Translations under genes and position numbers: made by a program
NCBI GenBank assembly: GCA_051453625.1
Contig: JBOZIK010000001.1
Span: 71,704,451-71,768,450 of the forward strand
DNA from: Welwitschia mirabilis
Taxonomy: Eukaryota > Gnetophyta > Gnetopsida > Welwitschiales
Direction of reading: 5' to 3'
Length of the DNA: 64,000 nt
The notes under the pieces: model-generated
The model's input: only the letters and a program-made list of their open reading frames with translations
Told to the model about the DNA's origin: nothing
Databases searched by the model: none
Shown here: positions 34,694-45,295 of the stretch, in pieces
Layout of the letters: every line of letters begins with the position of its first letter
How positions within the stretch are numbered: position 1 is the stretch's first letter

Positions 34694-34698
34694 GAGTC
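34694..34698. repeat. Target-site duplication GAGTC, left copy
   Basis: GAGTC directly before the 5' LTR; identical to 40814-40818 directly after the 3' LTR. Confidence 0.92.
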
Positions 34699-35025
34699 TG
34701 ATGTGGACATCAAAGTAAAAAAGTTTATTATTCATACTTTAAAGTCTAGTTTTCAACAAAACTGTCTATAAATGCACACCATTTTTGAAATTTCGACTGC
34801 ATATGAAAGCTTCTCTGTAAAACTCAACTAATAACTGCTAATTACCTCTTAAATCATGAAAATGTCATGATATTTTTAGACTAAAAGAACCCCATAAATT
34901 TAAGGAAAAAGCTATAATGAATGCATGATAAAGAAGGAACATCAAGAAGAAATCCAAAAATCTTGTTTTTATTTGGTTTCTCTTTAGCACTTCTCCTTTT
35001 GGCCTGTGTTTTCTTCTTTCAATTA
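34699..35025 (+). repeat. 5' LTR of the Reina-like element (327 bp)
   Basis: Pairs with 40489-40813. The promoter box reads CATAAATT here, where the 3' LTR has TATAAATT, so this copy has probably lost its TATA box. Confidence 0.93.
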
Positions 35026-35028
35026 GTC

Positions 35029-35040
35029 TGGTATCAGAGC
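35029..35040 (+). promoter_or_regulatory. Primer-binding site of the Reina-like element
   Basis: Exact TGGTATCAGAGC three bases after the LTR; initiator tRNA-Met type. Confidence 0.92.
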
Positions 35041-36100
35041 TAGTTTGTGAGCTATCGTGGCCCTATCTTCTCTACTTATTTTCATCTTCTATTACCTAAA
35101 TTAATCCTCTTATTCATGAAAGAGATTTTTTAAACTTATTTGACCAACACTGACCTATTCATATATGTCCATCTGGCTTGCACCACCTCTAAGAGCTTTT
35201 ACTTTCTATTACATACTGTTAGCGCTCTTCTTCTTACTTGTCATGTGCCTCTGCTACTGTTGCTGGTTCTCTTTAGTATTGATCTCTGTCAGGCTCACCT
35301 GTGCACTTGTTCTGCCCTTGTCGACCGTGCTCCTCTGCCCATCTCTTCGAGTTCTACTCCATCAAATCCACTTGTGTATGAAATCTATTTGATAAACATC
35401 TATGTTTACCTTTTCTTGCCAATTGTTTCTTTTCTTGAATGTTATTGCACATCCAAGTCCCATGGTTTACCTATGATCTTCTACCTCAATCAATGCTTCT
35501 TTGTCAGGGTTCAACACTTATTCGCTTACTGCATTCTATGATCCTCATCATTTGAGCATCGAGCACACACAACTTTTTCCATAGTTTTAATGTGGCTAGA
35601 TCTACATTAATGTGAGATGCTGTGCATGTTTGTTGTGGTATTTGGTATGGCCAATTTAGAGAACTTTGCATCTAGTACTACTTACTTGCATGAATATAGA
35701 AGCATTTAAAGAAACATGACCTGTTTAGTCAGTGGGAGAATAAGAGAACCTAGAGTTGTGAAGAGCATAAGTTTTGAATTACCAGGTATTATCATCAGTA
35801 ATCACATTTGTAGATCCAAGTTAATTTATTATCTAAGCATTTGTTTAATAATATTTTAAAACTTTTTTATTATATTTATTATTACAAAAAGAAAAGGAAT
35901 AAAATATTATTTTAAAAAAAGAGGTATTAAAAAAAAAGAGACAAGTGGAAAAAGAAAGAAGAAATGAATAAAGGTATTATTTATATGTAAAAAAAAAAAG
36001 AAAAAAAGGAAGATAAAATAAGAAGAGTTAGAAAACAAAAGAACTATAGTAAAGGTAAACAAAAGCACTATAGTAAAGGTATTACTAAAATATCACCAAG
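35041..36100 (+). other. Leader of the Reina-like element
   Basis: Contains pyrimidine-rich frames at 35140-35541 and 35165-35392 that translate into Leu/Cys/Ser-rich peptides; these are read as non-coding leader. A purine-rich AT tract (about 35880-36020) follows. Confidence 0.6.
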
Positions 36101-37200
36101 GATAAATGTATGCGATAGATGAGGTCAAGGAGGAAGACAATACACCAGAGGCATGAACATAACTAGAGGAATCGAAATGTTACAAAGAATTAAAGAACAC
36201 CTTTAAGCAGTGAAAGTATCCTAAGGATCATCATGGGAGTATACTACATCTAATAAAGAATATATAGTAGAGACTTCTACTAGTAATAGAGGTCAGCTAG
36301 AAGAACCCCAAGAGGATAGACTTCTAAAGGCCTTGTCTAAAATTGGAAAGTAGGTTAGTCTTGATGTTCCTACTTATATGGTAGCCTAAATTCTAAATTT
36401 TTATTAGATTAAATAAGAAGGATGGATGCATATTTTGAAGCCACTAAAATAGAGCAATAGAAGAAAGTTAAAATTTTAGTTATAAAGCTCTCTAATTTAG
36501 CAGCAACTTGGTGGGAGTATGTGCAACATGAACATAAGAAGAAGGGAAAGGAGAAGATTAGAAGTTAGGAGAAGATGGTAAGTAAGTTAAATTATAAGTT
36601 CTTACCTCTTAAATATAAAAGAGATTTGTATAAGTAGTTGTAGAATCTTAAATAAATGAGAAGTCCATAAAGAAATATATAAAGAAGTTTCATAAGTTGA
36701 CCATTCTCACAAAGGTAACATAAGATAAAGAGGAGAAAATTGCAAGATACATTGGTGGCCTAAGAACAGCTATCAAGGACGAGATGGCTATGGTCTATCC
36801 AAGCTCAATAGATGAAGCATATCAGTATGATAAAAAGGCTAAAGAAAAATTGCAAAGGAGGGGCACTACTAGTTGATTTTATCAAGGATATGCTCAATCT
36901 AGAGGAAGTGGAGGAAAAATGCAATCTTAGGTCTAAAGAATCAATCCTGCTAGAAATTTAAACCAACAGAATGCAAACCACACAAGGAAAGATTAGAAAA
37001 CACCTTTTAAAGGATGTAAAAGAGGAGGTAGATCTATAAAGAACTTTAGAGCAATTAATAAGCCTACAAACTCTTTTTGTGGTGCTTGTTTTAAGTGTGA
37101 AGGACATGAACATCATCTTGTAGAGTTTCCTAAAATAGCTGTAGAAAGTTTTCATACATCAGTCCCAATAAAGGCATCAGTAGAAGAGATGGCTAGAATT
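36100..37200 (+). pseudogene. Gag of the Reina-like element
   Basis: The plus strand gives DVPTYMVA near 36370, then GWMHI/MDAYFEATKIEQ, VKILVIKLSNLAATWWEYVQ near 36475, MVSKLNYKFLPLKYKRDLYK near 36590: the W.EM...L...YLP..Y retrotransposon gag core. A zinc knuckle reads CFKCEGHEHHLVEF at about 37087-37128, with the last Cys changed to Phe. Several single-base shifts and stops interrupt it. Gag makes the particle and its knuckle binds RNA. Confidence 0.88.
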
Positions 37201-37249
37201 TCTAGGTTTGTAGCAAATAAAAAATTTAGAAGTAGAAGAGTTAAGAACT

Positions 37250-37720
37250 TAAGCACTTGTAAGAACTATAGCACTACATGTTCATGATGTTAGTCAAGCT
37301 ACACAAAGGAGGAATTTTTTGAGGTTCCATGTACTATGTAAATGTAAGATGGAAATTACTACTATAGATAATGCTAGTTAAGATAATTTGATGTTAAGGT
37401 TTATGGTGGAACAATTACATTTATCCATAAAAGATCATCCTAACCCATATAGGATGGGCTGGTTAGATCAATTCACAAACCAATATGTGGATAAGTAGTA
37501 TTGGGTAATATTTCATATTGGTAATCATGTAGATATAGTATTATGTGATATTGTTTCTATGGATGCTTGTCATATTATTCTTAGAAAGCCATGGCAGTTT
37601 GATAGGTATACAGTAATTGATTCATGAGAAAATACAGTGATGGTAAAGAAAAATAATCGACTATTAAGGATTCATGAAAATCCCCTAGCAATAGTCTCAC
37701 AAAAGAAACCTATGCAATAA
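37250..37720 (+). pseudogene. Protease region of the Reina-like element
   Basis: HPNPYRMGWLDQFTNQYVDK at about 37440, then IGNHVDIVLCDIVSMDACHI and ILRKPWQFDR up to 37610. This matches the chromoviral (Reina/CRM) pattern HP.PYKL.WL..., VLCDVVPM.A.H.LLGRPWQ.DR. The active-site D-G-G/D-S-G near 37370 is not readable (DNAS.DN). Gly of LLGRPW is Lys. Confidence 0.88.
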
Positions 37721-38480
37721 TGCACATAGATGATAAAGAGTCTTGTCTACTTGATGATATGAAAGGAATGTTTACAACATATAGTAGCCAAAAGACAAGG
37801 AAGAGTAGTTGTATTGACCTTAGCCACACATTCAAAGGAGGATATAATAGTACTAGAGATAAGTGCATTACTAAAGGGGTTTTAAGAAATTTTAGTAAAG
37901 AATATTCCAAATGGTTTGCCATCATAGAGATCCCTTTCACATGCTATCGATCTAATCCCAGAAGCAGAGCTACCAAAAAAGGCATTATATCACATGAGTC
38001 TGCATGAACGTGAAGAGCTAGCAAGACAAATTGATAAACTCTTGAAGAAAGGATTAATAAGGGAAAGTATGAGTTTGTGTGCAGTTCTAGCTATTCTTAC
38101 ACTAAAGAAAGATCATTATAATTGCATATGTGCATTGATGTAAGGGAAATCAATTTGTCAGTATTATATTTTTAATACCTCATATAGATGATATCTTGGA
38201 TTGTTTAGCAGAATCTCAGTATTTTACTAAGATTGATTTGAAAAATGGATATTACCAAATTTATATAAGAGAAGGCGATGAATGGAACATAGCATTCAGA
38301 ACTCTAGATGGGCTATACAAATTGAGAATTATGCCATTTGGTCTCTCTAATGCACTTAGTACCTTCATGAGAATGATGAATGAGGTATTAAAGCCATATT
38401 TGGGAAGATTTATTATTGTCTTTTTGGATGACATTTTGGTATTTACTCATAGTCGACTAGAGCTTTTGTAGCATTTACGA
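37720..38480 (+). pseudogene. Reverse transcriptase of the Reina-like element
   Basis: 38196-38471 is open for 91 codons: FTKIDLKNGYYQIYI carries the first catalytic Asp, then DEWNIAFRTLDGLYKLRIMP, FGLSNALSTFMRMMNEVL, and FLDDILVF at 38421-38444 with the two other catalytic Asp. The upstream part (ELARQIDKLLKKGLIRES near 38020, and the CIDVR..N region near 38130) is in other frames. The stretch 37720-38007 is open but mixes frames. RT makes cDNA from element RNA; this gene is broken by shifts at about 38000 and 38150. Confidence 0.93.
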
Positions 38481-39220
38481 CTTGTGCTATCAAAATTAGG
38501 AAAAGAGAAATTGATGGTAAACCTAAAGAAATGTAGTTTTATGAAAAATGAATTGGTATTTTAGGATTTGTTATTTTTAAAAATGGAATATAAGCAGTAC
38601 AAAGTATTGTAGAATGGCCAAGATCAAAGAATGCTATAGAGGTATGCTCATTTTATGGATTAACAAGTTTCAATCAGAAATTTATTAGAAATTTTAGTGG
38701 TGTAGCTGTAGATATGCTAGAAACCATTAAAGGAAAGGAGAAATAATTTGTTTGGATAATAGTGGTAGAGAAGAGTTTCCAAGAGTTAAATACATTCTTG
38801 ATTACTACACCAGTCTTACCCTTACCAGATTTTTCCAAAATTTTCACAATGGAATGTGATGCTAGTGGTGTAGCCATAGGAGGAGTTTTAAGCTAAGAAG
38901 GGAGGCTAGTTGCATTTTTCAGTGAGAAGTTGAATAAAGTCATAAAAAATATTCCACATATGAGAAATAATTTTATGATATTTTACAAGTATTGAAGAAG
39001 TGGTGTCATTATCAATTACCTAAGGAATTTATATTGTATACAGATCATTGCGCCTTACAGTTATTCCGAAGCAGCCAAAGCTTAATGCTAAGCATGCATG
39101 ATGGATGGAAGAATTACAAGAGTTTAATTTTGTAATGAAGCACAAGAAAGGTGTATAAAATAAGGTGGCAGATGCACTGAGTCAAAAGAGTTTCATTGAT
39201 AGTAGTATTATAATAAAAGA
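38480..39220 (+). pseudogene. RNase H of the Reina-like element
   Basis: [16 protein letters not shown] at about 38840, then GRLVAFFSEKLN, a weak Y.TDH segment at 39040 (LYTDHCALQL), and MKHKKGV.NKVADALSQKS at 39130-39190. These are the RNase H motifs with the first Asp (CDAS) and TDH. The connection region between RT and RNase H is badly shifted. Confidence 0.85.
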
Positions 39221-39239
39221 TTTCGAAGCATAAAACTTA

Positions 39240-40345
39240 CAATATGTAGAATATTTAGAATTCAAAGAGATATGGAAGCAGGTAATACAAGGTCCATCTA
39301 GTATAGAAGGATATATAATAAGAGGAGGAAATCCATATAAGAATCAACGATTATGTATTCCTAAGGAAAAACTTTGTCTTAAACTAATTAAAGAAGGACA
39401 TAGTAGAGGATTAATAGGACATACAGGTAAAAAAAACAGTTAAAAGAATTCATAGATACTTTTATTGGCCTAGAATAAGAAGAAAAATACAAAAGTTTGT
39501 AGAAGATTAACATATTTATTAGCATGCTAAGGGAACATGTACAAATGCAGGCCTATACCAATCATTACTAGTACCAACAAAGTCATGGAAAGATGTTAGC
39601 ATGGATTTTATTAGTGGAATTTCAAGATTAAGTAAAAGAAATGATTATATTCTTGTAGTTGTAGATAGATTTTCAAAGATGGCACATTTCATCTCATGTA
39701 AGAAGAAGCATGATTCTGCAAAAGTAGCTAAGTTATTTTTTCAAAATATTAAAAAGTTACATAAAATTCATAAGAGCATTGCTAGTGATAAAGATACAAA
39801 TTTTGTTAATGCATTTTGGAAGGATTTATGAAGACAACTTAATTGAAAGCTAAATTTTAGTTCTGCATATCACCCTCAGATAGATGGAGAAATAGAAGTA
39901 GGGAAGATAGATTGGCTCAAGTAGAGTTTGCATACAATAATTATGTAAATCCTTTTGCATAGTATATGAGAGTCACCCATGAGTCCCAAAAGCCTTGAAA
40001 AGAAATTTTGATGATTTTGTATAGGACTTAATCACATTTTAGGAGCAAGTATGCCAAAGGATTATAGACTCCAATGCAGATTACAAGGTAAGGACAAATG
40101 CTAGAAGGAAGGAAGGCGTTCCAACAAGGAGAACAATTCCTAGCACAACTATGTAGGGATCAACAACATAAAAAATTTATCAAAATATAACCTCGAAGAA
40201 TTGGACCATTTGTCATCAAGAAGAAGATTTCAAATAATGCATATGAATTGATATTACCAAAAGGTTTGAGGATATTACCCATATTTAATGTTACTGATCT
40301 ATACAAATGGAGGTCAACATCAGAAAGGAATGAAGAACAATGACT
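39240..40345 (+). pseudogene. Integrase and C-terminal domain of the Reina-like element
   Basis: The zinc-finger part reads LCLKLIKEGHSRGLIGHTG near 39370 and YWPRIRRKIQKFVED near 39460. 39601-39831 is open: MDFISGISRLSKRNDYILVV, VDRFSKMAHFISCKKK, KSIASDKDTNF; first Asp and second Asp kept. YHPQIDGEIEV at about 39870 carries the catalytic Glu. Near 40190-40320 PRRIGPFVIKKKISNNAYEL and FNVTDLYKW represent the integrase C-terminal SH3-like region. I do not see a convincing chromodomain. Confidence 0.9.
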
Positions 40346-40476
40346 AGAATTCTAGAAGGCATTAGTTACAAAGATAAAGAAGACATATAAGCATCTACTA
40401 CTATTTATGAAGGAGCTAGGATACCAAAGCCAAATGTTTATCTAAAAGACTTTAACTTGAGAACAAGTTGAATATA

Positions 40477-40488
40477 AGAAGGGAGGTC
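40477..40488 (+). promoter_or_regulatory. Polypurine tract of the Reina-like element
   Basis: AAGAAGGGAGGTC immediately precedes the 3' LTR start TGATGTGGAC. Confidence 0.85.
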
Positions 40489-40813
40489 TGATGTGGACAT
40501 CAAAGTAAGAAATTTTATCATTCAAACTTCAAAGTCTAGTTTTAACAAAACCATCTACAAATGCCTTCCATTATTGAAATTTTGACTGCATATGGAAGCT
40601 TCTCTATAAACATCAACTGCTAACCACCAACCACCTCTTAAACCATGAAAATATCATGATATTTTTGGACTAAAGCACCCTATAAATTTGAGGGAAAAGC
40701 TATAATGGAGGCATGGTGAAGAAGGAATATCAAGAAGAAATTTGAAAATCTTGTTTTTCTCTAGTTTTTCTTTAGTAATCCTACTTTTGACATATGTTTT
40801 CTTCTTTCCATCA
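40489..40813 (+). repeat. 3' LTR of the Reina-like element (325 bp)
   Basis: TGATGTGGAC...CCATCA, with a TATAAATT box at 40681-40688. The minus-strand ORF 40654-40920 spans the LTR border and is chance. Confidence 0.93.
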
Positions 40814-40818
40814 GAGTC
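40814..40818. repeat. Target-site duplication GAGTC, right copy
   Basis: Identical to 34694-34698. Confidence 0.92.
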
Positions 40819-42703
40819 TCCATGTGGCATGTGAATATGGCTAGAATGCAAAAATAAAGTGTAAGTATAAGGTATCTTTAGAAATACTTCTTGTAATGTA
40901 AGGTGGACATGGCAGATCAAGCCATGACTAGAACTCTTTGTGATGTATTATGATAAATTCTCCACTCCTTTGTTACTCAACCAATTAAAACACTCTTAAA
41001 ACATGCTTTCCATAAATCCTAAATGTTCCATGTTGCAAAGATTGGTTGCACCACTATCACTAACTCGAGCCACCTAAATTTTAAGTTTATTGATATGATC
41101 CTCCATCTATAACTTCAATAATCTATCTAAAAACCTCCCTCTCATGGTTCTACTATCAAATTGTAAAGACATCATCATTTGTTGTTATCTATCCTCTTAA
41201 TCATATTTTGTAGCAACCATTTCTAAATCACATCACCGTCACTTGTTTTCAATCCAAAATTAGCTATATGTACTTCTATCAACCAATTACATGAATTTGA
41301 ATAAAAGAAATAATAGCTGTGAAATCTATCAAATGATAGAAGTGGTTTTTAATAAATAGGATTTTGGATCCATAAAGAAAATATAGTTTTTTTAGGTCTA
41401 TGTGATTGCTTAGTTGAGGATTCTTACATTGGGTAAGAATAGATTATAAAATTCAACTTCAATTCTATGGAGCAAGGAATGTTAAAAGCAATGGGCATAT
41501 ACAGAGATAAAAGTATGATGGTAAAAAATTTGAGTGAGATGGATGCTATCAATCAACACTATTATGTATTAATGTAGAGGGAATATTTTTAAGAAGAGAT
41601 AGAAAGGATGATCGAGGCAACATATATACAAAAAAAAAGAAGGTAGTTCTACATAGATTAAGAGAAACATTAATTTTAATCCACTTTTATTTAGTTTATT
41701 TGCCAAATGCTTATTGATTCATGCTCAATTCCTCACATCCCATCTCCCATTCTCTTCTTTATTTCTCTCATTCAAAGCAATATGCCATTACCTTTATGAC
41801 CTTTTTATATTTAATACCTACATCATCATAATGGATTTGAATAAGGATTAAGAGGTATTACTTTTAGTAGATGATATCTAGAACTACTTCCATGATCACA
41901 ACAATTTGGCATATTTGTGTTCTTATGGTATGTTTGCGAGCTATCTCATAATCTCATAAGGCCACTAAATCCTTAAACATTTTTTGGTCTTTGATGTATT
42001 TAAGCAGTCATAAATAGGAAAATGACACTAGATCCAATAGAGAAGGAGTTCATCATAAGTAAAAAGCATAGAGAAGCGACTTATATTCCATTCATTAGTA
42101 GTGCTATTAGACCTGTAGAACCTTAAATTATCATTACAATCATAGGCATCAATAGAAAGTATTTTTAACTACACAAAAAAAGATAAGAAAGCTTAGTTGA
42201 TCTTTGTACATCTTCCATCTATATCCCAACTCTTAGCATTCCAAAGGCTTGTGTAAATCTCATTAGCTACCTCCACAAAAGCAAAATACAAAAAATGGCT
42301 TTGTTCTAGTGCTCTCAGATGGACTCCCCATCAACCAAAATACAATGTGCTAAATCTTCTAGAAAATGCTATATGTATAAAAATTGGTAGCTAGGTCAAA
42401 TCACACCACTGTTCTTCACTCTCAATCATCTTATCTATTGAAGAAGATATTGGTCTACATGAGGTATTATTTTATTTCAACATTTTCAAGGAAATTAATG
42501 TCAATCTCATATCTATTAAGCTAGTTTAAGTAGAAATAGAAGAAGCTAAAGAAGAAGAATAAAAGCATGTACCTGCATCAATGAATATATGTACCTGTAT
42601 CAATGAACAACTTATGATCCTTATGATCTCAAGGTAGTAGCACATATGATTTAGGTATTATAAAAGTCAAACTTAATCCCTTTTCTTAAATGAGTAAACC
42701 TTA
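40819..42703. other. Unassigned, continuation of the insertion host
   Basis: By the TSD this continues the family-C leader/internal region. A short MADQAMTRTLCDVL-like reading at about 40908 is the only protein-like start noticed and is not supported further. Around 42030-42560 the sequence is less AT-rich and word-like, but no domain or exon could be named on either strand. Confidence 0.45.
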
Positions 42704-43384
42704 NNNNNNNNNNNNNNNNNNNNNNNNNNNNNNNNNNNNNNNNNNNNNNNNNNNNNNNNNNNNNNNNNNNNNNNNNNNNNNNNNNNNNNNNNNNNNNNNN
42801 NNNNNNNNNNNNNNNNNNNNNNNNNNNNNNNNNNNNNNNNNNNNNNNNNNNNNNNNNNNNNNNNNNNNNNNNNNNNNNNNNNNNNNNNNNNNNNNNNNNN
42901 NNNNNNNNNNNNNNNNNNNNNNNNNNNNNNNNNNNNNNNNNNNNNNNNNNNNNNNNNNNNNNNNNNNNNNNNNNNNNNNNNNNNNNNNNNNNNNNNNNNN
43001 NNNNNNNNNNNNNNNNNNNNNNNNNNNNNNNNNNNNNNNNNNNNNNNNNNNNNNNNNNNNNNNNNNNNNNNNNNNNNNNNNNNNNNNNNNNNNNNNNNNN
43101 NNNNNNNNNNNNNNNNNNNNNNNNNNNNNNNNNNNNNNNNNNNNNNNNNNNNNNNNNNNNNNNNNNNNNNNNNNNNNNNNNNNNNNNNNNNNNNNNNNNN
43201 NNNNNNNNNNNNNNNNNNNNNNNNNNNNNNNNNNNNNNNNNNNNNNNNNNNNNNNNNNNNNNNNNNNNNNNNNNNNNNNNNNNNNNNNNNNNNNNNNNNN
43301 NNNNNNNNNNNNNNNNNNNNNNNNNNNNNNNNNNNNNNNNNNNNNNNNNNNNNNNNNNNNNNNNNNNNNNNNNNNNNNNNNNNN
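42704..43384. other. Assembly gap of 681 Ns
   Basis: Both flanks share the 9-mer TAAACCTTA (42695-42703 and 43385-43393), which hints that the flanking contigs overlap and the gap may be shorter than stated or false. Translations across it are only X. Confidence 0.95.
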
Positions 43385-44949
43385 TAAACCTTAGCCTATT
43401 AGATAAAAGGATACTTCTAATGTATTTGAGTTTCATCTTAGTAGATTCAAGGATTAGGGTTTTTAAATTTTCAGAGGAAATGTAGTCTGCTCTATTTGAA
43501 CCTAAATTGATTATTTTAAGAATTAAGGAGAGTAGTTTTAGCATAGTTTTTACCTTTCTAGCTTAGTCAAATGTTCCGTAGAAAAGTTTTAGTAATAATG
43601 TTGAGAATAACATTACAATTGCTGAGCTAGGTAATAATGCAGGTCCTTCTTTGAAGTGAAAGAGAAATTGTCCAAGGAAATATGTATGTAATGGTACCAT
43701 GTCCCTAGCCTTAGATTTGATGGCATCTATTTTATCTTTTTATTCTTCTTAGAGAAGCAACATGGCTAAGGGAGGCCTTCGGGCATTACTAGTATAGCAA
43801 AGAAATAACAACTTAGCACTTAGGTAGCAGCATCATTTTAAAACTTCTATTTATCATTAGTTTGCTTTATGTATGTCATAACTACTCTAGTGTTTGTTTT
43901 TAAGAAAGTTTATAGGAAAATGTCTAAAGTAATTTTACACAACCAAGGTTATTATTTTTGGCTATAGCACATTATTTTAGATGTCAAGAACATTGACAAG
44001 TAATTAAAATAATTAAAAAGGATTTTGTGATATTTAATCATTTCAATAAATTATTGATAACTAATACGTTTAGAATTGCATCAGGTTTTGCAATTTATAG
44101 TGTAAGTAACAATTTCTCTTTTAAGTATAATCAATAAGAACAATGGTAGAGAATAAGTATAACTTACATGCTTCATTCCAGTGTTTCAAATCTCTTCTAA
44201 CTCTAGTATTTAAAATCTTCATTTCATAATGATAGCTACTATCTAAAATGTCAAATTCATACATCATTTCATATGTTTACCTTTTGAGAATCACTCTTCT
44301 ATCCTATTTAGATTTAATATCATTGGAGAAGTAACATATTCAAATTATACATCGGTAGGAAATTATTATTATTTTATAGTAATCATAAGAAGGTCTATGA
44401 AACCATGACAAAAAAACATAAAACATGAAGACAATAACACCAATACAAGAAATATTAATGATATTGATAGTGATAAATGATAGGTAAGGGTAGAACGTAG
44501 AGATATAATGGTTCATGAAGTCTCATGTGATGATTCTTTAACTTGGCTCTTACACCATTAATAATAGCTCTTTGTGGTTTTATAAGTATCTTTTGGGCTT
44601 TGTAACATGGCCAAATGTTCCCCATCCATCTAGACATCCTCCTTAATGTTAATTAATATTTAATCAACTACTTTAAATAAAAAGCATTAAGAGGATTCAT
44701 CAATAAGCTTCTTTATCATTAGACCTTATTAAGTCATCATCAATGATGTGTAAATATGGATTAGCTAGTAGAGTAAAGGTGATGAGTCATTAAAAGTTGG
44801 TAAATACAAATGATGACATGATTCTACTACCACGTTTAGCATTACAAAACAACCAACATTTGACATGAGCCTTGGCTTTTCTTAGCTTATCTTTATATTT
44901 TGCTTATGGTTAATTAAGTTTAACCCTTCTCTTTTCATTGAATAGGCTT
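43385..44949. other. Unassigned stretch before the CACTA element
   Basis: No coding domain, LTR border or RNA gene recognised; the minus-strand ORF 44455-44637 has no recognisable content. Confidence 0.5.
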
Positions 44950-44952
44950 TTT
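44950..44952. repeat. Possible 3-bp target-site duplication, left (TTT)
   Basis: TTT before the left CACTA end; the right side has TCT at 54127-54129, one mismatch. CACTA elements make 3-bp duplications. Confidence 0.5.
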
Positions 44953-45295
44953 CACTACAAGAAAAATAGTCTTTTAAGGTGTATATTTAAATAAATGCTT
45001 TAATTATATGGCTTTTTAAGGTGTTCATCTTAATAAATGCCTTCAATAGAAACAATAATAATATTTTTAAGGTGTTTTTAAAAATAAATGCCTTAAAAGC
45101 CCTTACAAGCTATTTTTAAGGCATTTTTAAACAAACACCTTAAAAACACTTAAGCTTTTAAGGTGTTTTTGTATAGATGCCTTAAAAAATGCTTTTAATG
45201 TTAAACTTTTAATAAATATTCTAAAAAATTCTGAGTTTCATGGTTTAAATAATTCATATTTTAAGGTGTTTATGAAAAAACACCTTAAAGATAGC
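44953..45295 (+). repeat. Left CACTA terminus and subterminal repeat array
   Basis: After the 13-base terminus, the words TTTTTAAGGTGTTT, AAATGCCTTAAAA and close variants occur about ten times, often as direct and inverted pairs that could fold back. In CACTA elements such subterminal repeats bind the TNPA protein. Confidence 0.85.

Larger units (their letters stand above)
34699..40813 (+). mobile_element. Complete Reina-like Ty3/gypsy chromovirus (6.1 kb)
   Basis: Structure: 5' LTR 34699-35025, PBS 35029-35040, leader to about 36100, gag, protease, RT, RNase H, integrase, PPT 40477-40488, 3' LTR 40489-40813, TSD GAGTC on both sides. LTRs begin TGATGTGGAC and end ATCA (ATTA in the 5' copy). 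LTRs agree at very roughly 85% by eye. All pol domains are present in order but frames are broken, so the copy is dead. Short LTRs, total length and protease/integrase sequence suit the Reina (or close CRM) branch. Confidence 0.93.

Noticed and set aside
35140-35541. 133-codon plus-strand ORF rich in Leu, Cys and Ser
   Set aside because: It lies in the leader of the Reina-like element, in pyrimidine-rich sequence, and a second frame is equally open; no family is recognisable.
34699-40813. An integrated plant pararetrovirus (caulimovirid) instead of a retrotransposon
   Set aside because: LTRs, PBS, PPT, 5-bp TSD and an integrase domain are present; no movement-protein motif was seen.
42651-43544. 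Long open frames over the gap (297 and 234 codons)
   Set aside because: Translated Ns; the few real codons have no recognisable content.
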